Shown in pieces: positions 16,145 through 25,289 of a stretch of DNA of 64,000 nucleotides; the stretch's first letter is position 1, and the number at the start of each line of letters is the position of its first letter. Below the pieces are notes generated by a model that saw only the letters and a list, made by a program, of their open reading frames with translations, did no database searches and was not told the DNA's origin. The stretch lies in contig CAZAMB010000014.1 in the NCBI GenBank assembly GCA_964486335.1, positions 70,531 to 134,530 of the forward strand, given 5' to 3'. The stretch is from CAZAMB01 sp964486335 (GTDB lineage Bacteria > Planctomycetota > Phycisphaerae > UBA1845). The translations under genes were made by a program, and so were the position numbers.

Positions 16145-17212
16145 ATGATCCGATATTCTTTTGGAACGGAACTGATCCATCAGCCCCGGCCGTTGGAGTG
16201 CAAAGTGACCCCACCGAAGCTCGGCGTAAGCGTCATTCTTACGGTACGCAACGACGAGAGTGGATGCGCCATCACGCTTGCGTCGCTCGCTGACCAAACC
16301 AATGTTCCGGATGAAATCGTTGTCGTGGACGGCGGCTCAACCGATCAAACCCGAAGCGTCGTTCTGGAGTTTCGGAGTCGGCTTCCTCAATTGCGATTGA
16401 TCGACGCGCCCGGCGCGAACATCGCCCAGGGCCGCAACATCGCCACGCGGGAAGCGACGCAATCAATCATTGCGTCCATCGACGGCGGATGTCGCGCCGA
16501 ATCGGATTGGCTAAAACACCTCCTGTCGCCGTTCGAGTCGGACCCAAAGACTGAATTCGTCGCGGGGTTCTACCACATAGATCCGCAATCGTTGCTCGAA
16601 CATGTCGTGGGGCTGGCCACGATGCGCGGGCAACTCGACCCGGTCGATCCGGCGACGTTCAACCCTTCCGGTCGGTCGATGGCGTACACCAAATCGCTTT
16701 GGCAGCGCGTCGGCGGCTGGCCTGAATGGCTGGGGTTTTCCGAGGATACTCTTTTCGACCACAAGGTCCGCCAGTCCAACGCCGTGTGGCGCTTCGCGGG
16801 CGACGCGGTGGTGCATTGGCGGCCTCGAACGACGCTACGGAAAATCGCCAAACAGTTTTATCATTACGGCACAGGCCGCGGCCACACTCAGATCGGCGCG
16901 GCCGACTTCGCTTACAACATTCGAAATCTCGCACTCTTAATCGTCGCCGGCGCCGTTGGAGCGTTGACGCCGCTGGGTCCGTGGCCGTTCATGGTTCTGT
17001 TCGCCTACTTCTATATCTGGTCATTTCACCGAAAAGCCATACGCATCACCCGTCAAATCCGCGATTGGCGAGCCTACCCGCTCACCATACTGGTGATGTG
17101 GATCGTCCTGTCGTCGAACCTATTAGGGTATTGCATCGGGACCGTGCAGCGATGGTGGAATCGGCCTCGTTTTCGCGGACAAATCGATTCGTATATGAGC
17201 GCCGCCGGATGA
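16145..17212 (+). CDS. Family 2 glycosyltransferase
   Basis: Membrane-associated GT-A glycosyltransferase transferring a sugar from a nucleotide donor. In 355 residues the N-terminal catalytic domain shows VSVILTVRNDESG, then VVVDGGSTDQT, an IASIDGGC acidic motif and GFSEDTLFDHKV. The C-terminal third has two or three hydrophobic segments (about residues 255-340), suggesting the inner face of the cytoplasmic membrane. The start is uncertain, because the first 25 residues before GVSVILTV are poorly conserved. It follows the nucleotidyltransferase by 21 bases and overlaps the next gene (ATGA). Confidence 0.85.
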   Translation: MIRYSFGTELIHQPRPLECKVTPPKLGVSVILTVRNDESGCAITLASLADQTNVPDEIVVVDGGSTDQTRSVVLEFRSRLPQLRLIDAPGANIAQGRNIATREATQSIIASIDGGCRAESDWLKHLLSPFESDPKTEFVAGFYHIDPQSLLEHVVGLATMRGQLDPVDPATFNPSGRSMAYTKSLWQRVGGWPEWLGFSEDTLFDHKVRQSNAVWRFAGDAVVHWRPRTTLRKIAKQFYHYGTGRGHTQIGAADFAYNIRNLALLIVAGAVGALTPLGPWPFMVLFAYFYIWSFHRKAIRITRQIRDWRAYPLTILVMWIVLSSNLLGYCIGTVQRWWNRPRFRGQIDSYMSAAG

Positions 17213-18660
17213 TTGAATCGGAAACTCATCGTCGCCGGTGGCTGTGCATCGCTTACGCGTTTCCACCGATCCATCGCAGCGGAACGCAACGAACTCTTTC
17301 CTTCGTAAAGCATCTCGACGAGGCTGGCTGGGATGCCACGGTGCTGACGGTCCATCCACGCGACGAACAAACGGACGACGCCCTGCTTTCCGAATTGCCC
17401 GCGCGCACAGAGGTTCTCCGCTCCCCTTGGGTCGATCCGCTCGCATGGGCCGCGCGATTGCGTCGCGTGTTCCGACCTCGCCTGACAAAGTCGACACCGC
17501 TCCACGACCTGCGCGACGCATCGCTGCGCTCTCCAGCGAACGGCGAACGCCGATCATTCGTGGACTGGTGTACCCGTTTGCTTCACGTTCCCGATTCGCG
17601 CATCGGCTGGATTCCGCAGGCGGTCTGGCGGGGACTGCGCGCGATTCAGCGCCGCAAACCGGAAATCATCCTCTCGACTTCGCCCTACGCTTCAGCGCAT
17701 CTGATCGCCATGATCCTCGGCCGAATCACCCGCCGTCCGTGGATCGCCGACTTTCGCGATCCGTGGTGTGCTAACCCCTACCGAGATCTTCGTTACGCAA
17801 GCCTGCGTCGATGGGACGCGTGGCTCGAACGAGCGGTCGTTCGAAATGCCTCCCAGGTCGTCTGCAACACGTCGACGGCCGCGAGCGATTTTGTACGGCG
17901 CTTCCCAAAGTTAACCGGCCGATGCAAGACCATACCGAACGGTATCGACTTTGAGCGATATGACGATGTCAAACCGACCTGCGTCGGTCGTCCGGGGGAG
18001 TTCGTCCTGCTTCACAGCGGACAGTTCTATGGTCCGCGATCTCCTCAACCGCTGCTCCGAGCCTTTCGACGAATCGCCGAACAAGTCGGCGAAGCTCCTC
18101 GAAAAATCCGCTTGGTCTTGCTCGGACCGGGTCAATACGATGGTCGTCCGTTGAAGGAAATCGTCGACGAAATGGGTCTGGGCGATAAGGTGGACATCCT
18201 TGGGCCGCGACCGCACGGCGAAGCATTGTCGCTGATGGCCGGCACCGACGCGCTCGTGCTGGTCGGCGGAGCGGGTCACGGCGGCGGGCTGCAGATACCC
18301 AACAAGTTGTACGAGTATCTTGCGCTTCGACGACCGATCCTGGCGCTACTGCCCAACGACAACCCGGCGCGCGATGTGCTGGAAGTCGCCCATGCCGACG
18401 CCCTGATAAGCGAGCCAAATGATGAGGCCGGAATCGTTCGAGCATTGACGCGGCTTGCTGATCCGCTGCGGTCAATTCCGGAGGGAGCGTGGAGCGGCGT
18501 TCCCCAATTCGACCGATCGCGCCGGGCAAAGGAATTGCTCGAAATCTTTGATCGTCTGACGTCGCACCGCTCCGCGAAAGCTTATTCGGCGAATCAAAGA
18601 CCGTGCAAAACGAATGGATTCGTCGTCCGTTCGCGTCCAATGGTCGTTTCCGGTCCGTGA
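17209..18660 (+). CDS. Family 4 glycosyltransferase
   Basis: 483-residue GT-B glycosyltransferase. The N-terminal domain starts RRWLCIAYAFPPIHRSGTQR, the usual nucleotide-sugar enzyme opening with a Gly-containing acceptor loop. The C-terminal donor domain has PNGIDFERYDD, LHSGQFYGPR and LGPRPHGEALSLMAGTDALV, then GLQIPNKLYEYLALRRPILAL containing the ExxxxxK/E-type donor motif. The start at 17209 overlaps the preceding stop; the open frame continues upstream to 16726 but that overlaps the GT2 gene. It probably works with the GT2 enzyme on a surface glycan or exported product. Its last 67 bases overlap the oppositely oriented hydrolase. Confidence 0.88.
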   Translation: MIESETHRRRWLCIAYAFPPIHRSGTQRTLSFVKHLDEAGWDATVLTVHPRDEQTDDALLSELPARTEVLRSPWVDPLAWAARLRRVFRPRLTKSTPLHDLRDASLRSPANGERRSFVDWCTRLLHVPDSRIGWIPQAVWRGLRAIQRRKPEIILSTSPYASAHLIAMILGRITRRPWIADFRDPWCANPYRDLRYASLRRWDAWLERAVVRNASQVVCNTSTAASDFVRRFPKLTGRCKTIPNGIDFERYDDVKPTCVGRPGEFVLLHSGQFYGPRSPQPLLRAFRRIAEQVGEAPRKIRLVLLGPGQYDGRPLKEIVDEMGLGDKVDILGPRPHGEALSLMAGTDALVLVGGAGHGGGLQIPNKLYEYLALRRPILALLPNDNPARDVLEVAHADALISEPNDEAGIVRALTRLADPLRSIPEGAWSGVPQFDRSRRAKELLEIFDRLTSHRSAKAYSANQRPCKTNGFVVRSRPMVVSGP

Positions 18661-19256
18661 CCCGAGAGCACCCGCGTATTGTCCGGAAGCGTCATCAAAT
18701 GGGCGTGAATGTTGCGCATCAGGCGCGCGCCGTCGCTGTGCGGGAAATCGACTCTTCCGACACTGCCCGCAAACAGTGCGTCACCGACAATGACGACACC
18801 GTGTTCGGCGCAGTAGAGCGCCCGCCCTCCCGGCGAGTGACCTGAAACGTCGAACAACTTCCAGGTGGTTCCATCGAGTTCAATGGAACCGCCGTGAGGA
18901 AGGTCTTTCGGATCGCGCACGCGCGTAACGATTCCGTCGCCCATGAATGCGGACAGATTATGCCGTGCATCGCTCAGCGCCGGCCACTCTTCGCGTGCGA
19001 GGTACACCGGCAATTCGCCGAACTGCTCGCGGACGGCATCGACGCCGGCGATATGATCGGCGTGGGCATGGGTCAGGACGATCGCGTCGGGCCGCAACGA
19101 ATGTCGCTTGACCAATCCGGTGATTTCTCCGGGCTGGGGCGGAAACCCCGGATCGATGATCCAACAGGGTCCGCCATCTCGCAAGAAAACGGTGTACCCG
19201 TTCTCCATGAACATGTCATCGTTGGTAACGTGAATCTGCAAACGAATCGCACCCAC
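18594..19256 (-). CDS. MBL-fold metallohydrolase (glyoxalase II-like)
   Basis: 220-residue metallo-beta-lactamase-fold hydrolase. The zinc ligands are visible: THAHADHIAG (H-x-H-x-D-H), then DVSGHSPGGRALY and VLSGHGPETTIG. The short length and the DALFAGSVGRVDFPHSD segment match YcbL/GloB-like thioester hydrolases. GTG 19256 is chosen because GGGAGG stands 5 bases upstream; the longer frame to 19451 lacks a ribosome binding site and gives an unnatural N terminus. It lies convergently against the GT4 gene, overlapping its 3' end. Confidence 0.85.
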   Translation of the reverse strand: MGAIRLQIHVTNDDMFMENGYTVFLRDGGPCWIIDPGFPPQPGEITGLVKRHSLRPDAIVLTHAHADHIAGVDAVREQFGELPVYLAREEWPALSDARHNLSAFMGDGIVTRVRDPKDLPHGGSIELDGTTWKLFDVSGHSPGGRALYCAEHGVVIVGDALFAGSVGRVDFPHSDGARLMRNIHAHLMTLPDNTRVLSGHGPETTIGRERTTNPFVLHGL

Positions 19257-19360
19257 AAGAGCCTCCCATTCCGTAATCAACGATCCAGTGTATACCCCGG
19301 CATCGTGCCCACAACTCAACCGAATTGTCACTTTAGGAAAGGCGACGTTAAGATGCGCAA

Positions 19361-21277
19361 ATGGACGCACACGATGCTGCGAATGCTCCCGACGGACCGA
19401 AGCGGGACGCGGCGGTCGATTCCGACGGCTCCGCCGGACCTTCCGCCGCAATTTCCGATTGCCGCTTTCTCGGCCTGATCTTGCTGGTCGCTTTTTCTTG
19501 CTCGACTTGCCTCATCGGAATCCGTTCCGGACCGGCACTCGGCGACCACGAAGCCATTAACGCCCTCGCGGCTCGCGACGCGATCGAAACAGGGCGATAC
19601 CTCATTCCACACGTCAGCGACGTTCCGTGGATTCGAAAGACTCCGCTGGGCATCTGGCTCATCGCGGCGACGGCATTTATCTCTGGCGACGAACTCAACA
19701 GCCGACCGGTGTCTGAGTTTTCCGCCCGGCTCCCTTCAGCCCTCGCAGGTATCACGACCGCGCTCATCGTTTGTTGGCTCGGAACCATGCTCTTCGGACA
19801 TCGCGGCGGACTGATCGCCGGGTTCATCGGGGCCGGATGCGCCGGGACGGTTTTCTTCGCTCACAACGCCCAAGTCGAAATGGTGCTGACGATGTTGTGC
19901 ACGCTCACGCTCGCCTTGTTCTGGCGCGGCGCGATGTGCGCCACGCCTCACCGCGGATACTTGGCGGCCTTTTATGCCGTGTTTGCAACTTCGATGATGG
20001 CCAAGGCGCCGCTGCCGCTGGCGGTTGTCGGGTTATCGCTGTTCGTGTTCTGGTTCGTGACCGTGCCGCTGCTCGAATCGACGAATCGCGTACCCTACAT
20101 CCCGGCGAATCCAACCAGGCGGCTGTATACGTCCTTCGTCGATCAGATTCGCAAGCTCAAGTTGATATGGCTTTTCCCTGGCGTCCTGGTTTTCTTGGTG
20201 GTCGCCGGCGCGTGGCCGCTCTACGTTTATTTGAACGTCGAAAACGCCCTCGATCTGTGGCGTATCGAGTACCTTGCGCGGTTCACGGGCGATCTGAGCG
20301 ACAAGGTTCATCCGGCGTGGTACTACATCCCGATTGCCTTGGGACTGACATTTCCGTTTCTTGCGTCTCTTCCCGAAGCCGTGATTGGACTGTTCCTGCC
20401 GAGATATGCACGAAACCGCCGAGGGGCGGCTTTTGCATTGACCATCGCGCTGGTGACGACGGCTTTTCTCAGCACTGCCGCGTTCAAGCGTCCGCACTAC
20501 CTCGCGGCCGCCCTTCCAGCGTATTGTTTGCTCTTGGCCCCTGTAATAGAGCGGCTTTTCTTCGGACCTGTTTTTGCTTCCGCCCGCACGGTCCGCGTCG
20601 CTTGCGTCAGCATTGTACTTATCCTGATCAGCCTGGCAGTCGGCGGGAGCGTGTACGCCCAACGAGAATTCGCGGAGTTAGTTCGGCCAGGCTTGATCGC
20701 GATCGGGGGGTCCATCATCCTCTGGTGCATGGCGTCGGCAGCCTTTGCCGTTGGTCGTCGAGCGTCCGCTTTTGCCTTGCTCTTGCTAGGCGTGCCAGTT
20801 CTGATCGTGATGGGTGGACCCTTGTCTCATCGAATCATGCGCAACGCATCGCCATCGGCTCGTGCACTTGCGCGGGAATTTGTCGCGCGAGGCATCGGTC
20901 CCGGCGACGACATTCTATGGGCCGACAGTCGGCCAAACGCGACCATCGAATTCTATTCCGGGCTGCGGGTTCGCCGGCTGGTTGATGAGATCGAGATGTC
21001 CAAGCTTCGCGAGGGACGCAATTCGGTATCTTCCGTGGTGAAGAATGAAATCGCCGAGAGAATCGCCAAGCGGCTTAGTGCTCCTCGCCCCGCGTACATC
21101 GTGCTTTCTCGAAAATACTACGAGCGCCTTGCCCAGTCCGGCGATATTTCCCATTCCGTCCTTTTTCGCCTGGATGGGCTTTGCGACGACCCCGGCGACG
21201 ACCTTGTAGTATTCACGCAACCCAAAGCAGGCAATACACCGAAGGGACTCCCTTCCGGAGGTAGCCCACCGGAATAG
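19361..21277 (+). CDS. ArnT/GT39-type membrane glycosyltransferase
   Basis: 638-residue integral membrane protein with about 11-12 hydrophobic helices. It resembles the polyprenyl-phosphate-sugar-dependent glycosyltransferases (PMT/ArnT family). The first periplasmic loop holds LGDHEAINALAARDAIETGR, where the Asp-His/Glu pair corresponds to the catalytic acidic residues. PWIRKTPLGIWLIA follows, typical of this family. A soluble C-terminal domain begins near residue 500. It precedes the exosortase gene, so it may glycosylate surface proteins or lipids, but the acceptor cannot be read from sequence. Confidence 0.82.
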   Translation: MDAHDAANAPDGPKRDAAVDSDGSAGPSAAISDCRFLGLILLVAFSCSTCLIGIRSGPALGDHEAINALAARDAIETGRYLIPHVSDVPWIRKTPLGIWLIAATAFISGDELNSRPVSEFSARLPSALAGITTALIVCWLGTMLFGHRGGLIAGFIGAGCAGTVFFAHNAQVEMVLTMLCTLTLALFWRGAMCATPHRGYLAAFYAVFATSMMAKAPLPLAVVGLSLFVFWFVTVPLLESTNRVPYIPANPTRRLYTSFVDQIRKLKLIWLFPGVLVFLVVAGAWPLYVYLNVENALDLWRIEYLARFTGDLSDKVHPAWYYIPIALGLTFPFLASLPEAVIGLFLPRYARNRRGAAFALTIALVTTAFLSTAAFKRPHYLAAALPAYCLLLAPVIERLFFGPVFASARTVRVACVSIVLILISLAVGGSVYAQREFAELVRPGLIAIGGSIILWCMASAAFAVGRRASAFALLLLGVPVLIVMGGPLSHRIMRNASPSARALAREFVARGIGPGDDILWADSRPNATIEFYSGLRVRRLVDEIEMSKLREGRNSVSSVVKNEIAERIAKRLSAPRPAYIVLSRKYYERLAQSGDISHSVLFRLDGLCDDPGDDLVVFTQPKAGNTPKGLPSGGSPPE

Positions 21278-21383
21278 GCGTCGAGGCTGGAAGTACCTCT
21301 TACCATCATTCCGACTGGAAAAACGACTGGAAATGGACGGAGTGCTTCGGTAGAATGGCGGTTCCGCCACGTGAGGAAAACCA

Positions 21384-21992
21384 ATGAGCCAACGAGATCG
21401 CGCAACCGCAAAGAGCGAACCTGGGAAGCCCGCGCAGCGCCCGAAGAACGCGACGAAGCCGTCGGCGGTTTGGGTTGGATCGAAGAAACCCGTGTTTATG
21501 TTTGTGGGGTTGTTTGTCGGCCTGATGGCGGTTTTCTATGCCATCACGTTCATCCCCTATCTCAACAAGAAAGTGCTGCCCGGACTACAAATCGCCAATG
21601 CCAACGCGTCGGTGGCGATCATGAATCTGTTTGGGGAAGGCGCGGGCGCGAACGAGACGACGATTTCGTCACGCCGATATTCGGTCAATATCGCGCACGG
21701 CTGCGATGCCATTGAGCCTATCGCCCTTTTCATCGCCGCCGTGTTGGCGTTTCCGGCTCCGCTGCGTTCCAAACTGCCGGGATTGCTGATCGGCACCCTG
21801 GTCCTGGCGGCCATGAATCTCGTGCGGATTATCTCGCTGTTTTACGTGGGGATTTATTGGCAGGCAGCCTTTGAAACGATGCACGTCGACGTATGGCAAC
21901 CGGCGTTCATCGTATTTTCCTTGACGTTCTGGGTCATCTGGGCTTTGTGGGCCACGAAGCCCAAGGCGCAACCGTCCCATGCCGTCGCTTAA
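21384..21992 (+). CDS. xrtH: Exosortase H
   Basis: Transmembrane cysteine transpeptidase that processes C-terminal sorting signals (for XrtH, IPTLxxWG-CTERM tails) of exported proteins. 202 residues with four or five membrane helices after a charged 30-residue N terminus. The predicted catalytic triad is present: Cys107 in AHGCDAIEP, Arg148 in MNLVRIISLF and His167 in MHVDVWQ. The compact length fits XrtH rather than the larger EpsH-type exosortases. It overlaps the following membrane-protein gene by 14 bases. No substrate with an IPTL-type tail is seen in this window. Confidence 0.88.
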   Translation: MSQRDRATAKSEPGKPAQRPKNATKPSAVWVGSKKPVFMFVGLFVGLMAVFYAITFIPYLNKKVLPGLQIANANASVAIMNLFGEGAGANETTISSRRYSVNIAHGCDAIEPIALFIAAVLAFPAPLRSKLPGLLIGTLVLAAMNLVRIISLFYVGIYWQAAFETMHVDVWQPAFIVFSLTFWVIWALWATKPKAQPSHAVA

Positions 21993-22620
21993 ACCCATCC
22001 TCTGGTTTGTCTTGAAGCTCTCGGTCGTTTACGGCCTGCTGCTCGTTCCCTGGCCCGGCATCATGCCTGCCTATCGTGCCGCGTTTTGCGCCGCCGGCAA
22101 TCTGTTCCTTCGCACGATCGGGGGCGACGGCCGCGCCTATTTTCGAACCATCGACGCGCCGACTGAAGGTCGCGACATCGACATTCGACTTGAAAATGTT
22201 CGATCGCGGGCCGGCGGCACGATGGAGCCTCCGATGAACTGTCGCATCGTCGGATACCTCCCCACATGTTTTACGATCGCGTTGATCGCGGCCACGCCGA
22301 TTCCCTGGCGGCGTCGTGGGCCTGCTCTTCTGCTGGGAGTCCTGTTCATTGGCATGTTTGTCGCTCTTACGGTTTGGCTTCGGCTGGTGAACGTACTCAG
22401 CGACCCCAACGTGCTCCGAGTCTTTGAGTTGGGGTCCGGGGCTAAGACCGCGGTGGTCGTCCTGCTCAAGATTCTGGCGATGTCGCCGGTGACGTCCTAC
22501 ATTGCACCAGTGCTCATCTGGGCGGTGGTCGCACTTCGGCGCGAGGATTTCGGCAGGATCGCAGCACACCTTGGCTCGCCGCCCGCTCCTTCGCGAATCA
22601 AAGTCGCCGCGAAACCATGA
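21979..22620 (+). CDS. Exosortase H-associated membrane protein
   Basis: 213 residues with a hydrophobic segment near the N terminus, a periplasmic domain of about 70 residues, and three further helices (about residues 95-195). No catalytic motif is recognised. The gene overlaps xrtH and is followed by rsmJ with an ATGA overlap. Proteins of this kind accompany XrtH in other genomes, so a role in the sorting step is likely but inferred from context. Confidence 0.7.
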   Translation: MPSLKPILWFVLKLSVVYGLLLVPWPGIMPAYRAAFCAAGNLFLRTIGGDGRAYFRTIDAPTEGRDIDIRLENVRSRAGGTMEPPMNCRIVGYLPTCFTIALIAATPIPWRRRGPALLLGVLFIGMFVALTVWLRLVNVLSDPNVLRVFELGSGAKTAVVVLLKILAMSPVTSYIAPVLIWAVVALRREDFGRIAAHLGSPPAPSRIKVAAKP

Positions 22621-23462
22621 GGACGCGCTCTATAGCCGACACCGAGTCTTCCGCGTTGGAATTGTCTCTATCGGTCGCCGTTGTTCCCGCGGATTCAACG
22701 TGCGTTGATCGTGCCAAGTTGCTGGCGTCGGAATTGGCCATTCCATTTTTCGATGGCTCCACGCGGGAACACGGAGTCACAATGGTGCTTCAGGTCGCCG
22801 CCGACGGGCTGCTCCTTTCCGCGCCGGGTTCGTCGATCGGAGGAAATCTCGCGGTGGATTTCGTTCGCGGTCCCACGGCGTTTCGCCGGATGGCGATGGG
22901 AAACCGTCGACAACCACTCGCTCGCGCCGTGGGAATTCGCCATCCAGCACCTTTCGTCCTGGATGCAACCGCCGGATTGGCACGCGACATGTTTCAACTG
23001 GCCTGTCTCGGCTGTCGCGTGGTCGGCGTGGAACGATCGTCCGTTTTGTTCGCGCTGGTGCGCGACGGTCTTGACCGAGCCCTGGCATCCCACGACGTCG
23101 CGCTTCACGACGTGGTCGGACGCATTGATCTGCGCCGCGGCGACGCGCGGGACCTGTTGCGCTCCATGACTCCCGAAGTGGCGCCCGACGTCGTGTACCT
23201 CGACCCGATGTATGTTCCCAGCGAAAGATCCGCACTGCCGAAGAAGGAAATGCGTCTCTGTCGGATGTTGGTCGGTGACGACAAGGACGCCGGAGATTTG
23301 TTCGACGCGGCGCGCCGCGCGGCCCGCGAGCGCGTGGTGGTCAAGCGATATCGAAAGGCTGAACCGCTCGCTCCTGGAATCTCGTTTCAATCCATCGGGC
23401 GAGTGGTTCGATACGACGTCTACCTGACGGGCAGGCCGCGCAAGCCAAAACCAACGGGTTGA
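22617..23462 (+). CDS. rsmJ: 16S rRNA m2G1516 methyltransferase RsmJ
   Basis: SAM-dependent methyltransferase for a guanine N2 in the 3' minor domain of 16S rRNA. The 281-residue protein shows the RsmJ run: VLDATAGLARDMFQLACLG (SAM motif I), then GVERSSVLFALVRDGLDRAL, RGDARDLL, VVYLDPMYVPSERSALPKKE with the catalytic DPM, and RVVVKRYRKA. Its start overlaps the membrane-protein stop, an odd operon partner, probably chance packing. Confidence 0.88.
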   Translation: MRTRSIADTESSALELSLSVAVVPADSTCVDRAKLLASELAIPFFDGSTREHGVTMVLQVAADGLLLSAPGSSIGGNLAVDFVRGPTAFRRMAMGNRRQPLARAVGIRHPAPFVLDATAGLARDMFQLACLGCRVVGVERSSVLFALVRDGLDRALASHDVALHDVVGRIDLRRGDARDLLRSMTPEVAPDVVYLDPMYVPSERSALPKKEMRLCRMLVGDDKDAGDLFDAARRAARERVVVKRYRKAEPLAPGISFQSIGRVVRYDVYLTGRPRKPKPTG

Positions 23463-23540
23463 TTTGTGATTCAGACCGCTGTCGAGTCCAACGCCATCGA
23501 ACAGACTGCAGCTCGTTTCAATCGCCGGAACATCGGGAAT

Positions 23541-23571
23541 AAAAACAGGGCGACTCCGGCTGGAATCGCCC
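23541..23571 (-). terminator. Rho-independent terminator for the basic small protein gene
   Basis: On the minus strand a GGGCGA/TCGCCC hairpin with an inner TCC/GGA extension and a 4-base loop is followed within two bases by TTTTT. It lies 65 bases after the stop of the gene ending at 23636. Confidence 0.7.
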
Positions 23572-23635
23572 CGTCTCGAAATTTGCGCGTCGCCTCCGCC
23601 GAGGCGAAGGCGGCTTCACCGTTGTTCCGGTGAAA

Positions 23636-24175
23636 CTACCGCGGGAAGTTGAACGTACGGCCGTTGACCGTCGCAGGCGTGGCGACCATGAACGTACCGT
23701 TCTTGCAGCGAGCGACGGCCTTGATCGCGCTCTTGCCGAACTTCTTGCAGAGCACGGTCTTGCACGCCGTCGGGCTTGGATTGCGCGGATTGAAATTCTT
23801 GTTCGTCGCGCGGGCCCAGCGGGCGATCTGCTGCGGGCTGACGGTCTGGATGACGGCGCCCTTGTTGATCCAGTTGGCGAAGCTGTTCAGCGTCGTCGGG
23901 GTCGGACGACCGGCAGCGGCAGTGCCTTGCGCCTGCGTGCAAAGCGTCTTGTACGATTGAATCTTCTGCTCGAATGCGTTGCAGCAGGCCTTGTAAGCCG
24001 TCGAGCTGGTCGCGCCGCTCTTGCGGCTGCTGCTCTTGCGGGTGGTGCTCTTCTTGTTGGCACCGGTCGACGATCCGCCGTACGTGCTCGGGCTCGATCC
24101 CCACGAGAATCCGCCGAAGGAACCGTACGTCGGACGCGTCTTGTTGCTGTAGCGTCCCTTGGTCGATGTGGCCAT
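23636..24175 (-). CDS. Basic Ser/Thr/Gly-rich small protein of unknown function
   Basis: 179 residues, strongly basic, unrecognised. The N-terminal third is low complexity (GGFSWGSSPSTYGGSSTGANK, then a Lys/Arg/Ser/Thr run), resembling the tail of a histone-like or nucleic-acid-binding protein. The C-terminal part (from residue about 65) holds six cysteines, including a CC pair in KACCNAFEQK and AC-x4-LC in SPTACKTVLCKKFG, and ends VNGRTFNFPR. No signal peptide. The start at 24175 is firm: AGGAGA lies 8-9 bases upstream. A terminator directly follows and a long leader region precedes, so it is a stand-alone, perhaps strongly expressed, gene. Confidence 0.78.
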   Translation of the reverse strand: MATSTKGRYSNKTRPTYGSFGGFSWGSSPSTYGGSSTGANKKSTTRKSSSRKSGATSSTAYKACCNAFEQKIQSYKTLCTQAQGTAAAGRPTPTTLNSFANWINKGAVIQTVSPQQIARWARATNKNFNPRNPSPTACKTVLCKKFGKSAIKAVARCKNGTFMVATPATVNGRTFNFPR

Positions 24176-24608
24176 TGAATTTTCTCCTAAAGGTCCAAAG
24201 TTTCTCGTCGTAACACCGACGTTGCCGAGTCCATCGGACCACTTTTTCCGCGGCTTGAGAAATGCGAGTGGTATTGCAGTCGCTTCTTCGGCCCGAATCA
24301 GTGCATCCGATCGGCCCGACGAAGCGGAAACTTTTTGGCGGCACCGGTGGTGCAACATCGAAAACCGCGATAGCAGCCAAGAAACCGCGTTTTTTTCGCC
24401 ATTCCGCCGAAATGGCGATCACTCGGCGCAACCGTTCCCGAAACAAACCAAGTTTGATTCTGACACTCGGCGCGCGAAAAATATTTTCTGAAAATCCGTC
24501 CGGGAAATGCCGCGATACGCTCATTCGTTCGATGCGACATGCTTCTCCGGGACACGCCGATCCACGGTCGAGCGACGACAGGTCAGGTAACGATCAACGT
24601 CCGTCGCC
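24176..24608. other. Intergenic region upstream of the basic protein gene
   Basis: Leader and promoter region of the minus-strand gene starting at 24175. It holds an A/T-rich stretch (AAAATATTTTCTGAAAA near 24478) and an inverted repeat CGCCATT/AATGGCG near 24400. No coding frame is convincing. Confidence 0.45.
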
Positions 24609-25184
24609 TCATGACGAAGTCATTCGCTCGGCCTCTTCGCGGAGCTTCTTGATCCCCTCATACAATCGCGACTTCACCAGCGATTCCGGGAGATCGAGCA
24701 CCTCGCCGATTTCCGCGCGCGAGAGGTTTTCGACATACCGCAGCCGTAGTACCTCCCGCTGATCTTCCGCGAGGCTCTGATAAGCAAGGTCCATGCGGTC
24801 TCGCAATTCCTCTCGAACCATCCGCGTCAGTTGCCCGGTGATGGAAGCCGACAACTGGGTCGAAGGACGCAGCCGGCGGCCAAATTGGGGTCGATCGCGT
24901 AGAGCCTTCAAACAATGGTTTCGGGAAATCTTGTAGAGCCACGGACGCAAGTGCTCCGGCACGAAAGGCACACGAAGTACCTGGAGGCAGATTTCCTGAA
25001 CGGCGTCCTCGGCCTCTTCCAATTGGCCGAAATAGCCGAAGCAAAAACGAATGAGCGCTTCTCGATACAGACGGTCAAGAAGCGGACCGGCCTGCGGCGA
25101 CTTTTGATTGAGAAGCTCTACCAGCGCACGATTCGCGTCGGGGCCCAATGCTTCGCCCTGATTCGCAGTGCCGATGTGGTTCAT
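24609..25184 (-). CDS. ECF-type RNA polymerase sigma factor
   Basis: 191-residue extracytoplasmic-function sigma factor. Region 2 is represented by LIRFCFGYFGQLEEAEDAVQE and LRPWLYKISRNHCLKALRD. Region 4 is a helix-turn-helix, LAEDQREVLRLRYVENLSRA followed by EIGEVLDLPESLVKSRLYEGI. No separate anti-sigma gene is adjacent. Instead a membrane Ser/Thr kinase with an N-terminal zinc-finger segment lies immediately upstream on the same strand (about 105 bases), the usual planctomycete pairing, in which the kinase is the likely regulator (inference). Confidence 0.9.
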   Translation of the reverse strand: MNHIGTANQGEALGPDANRALVELLNQKSPQAGPLLDRLYREALIRFCFGYFGQLEEAEDAVQEICLQVLRVPFVPEHLRPWLYKISRNHCLKALRDRPQFGRRLRPSTQLSASITGQLTRMVREELRDRMDLAYQSLAEDQREVLRLRYVENLSRAEIGEVLDLPESLVKSRLYEGIKKLREEAERMTSS

Positions 25185-25289
25185 TGCTCTCCAATACGCA
25201 AACTCACAGAAGCCAATTCAAACCCCGGATACCCAAGCTTCAGCACGCCAACCTCGGCGATCCATTGTTCATTGCGATCCGGTGTTGCG

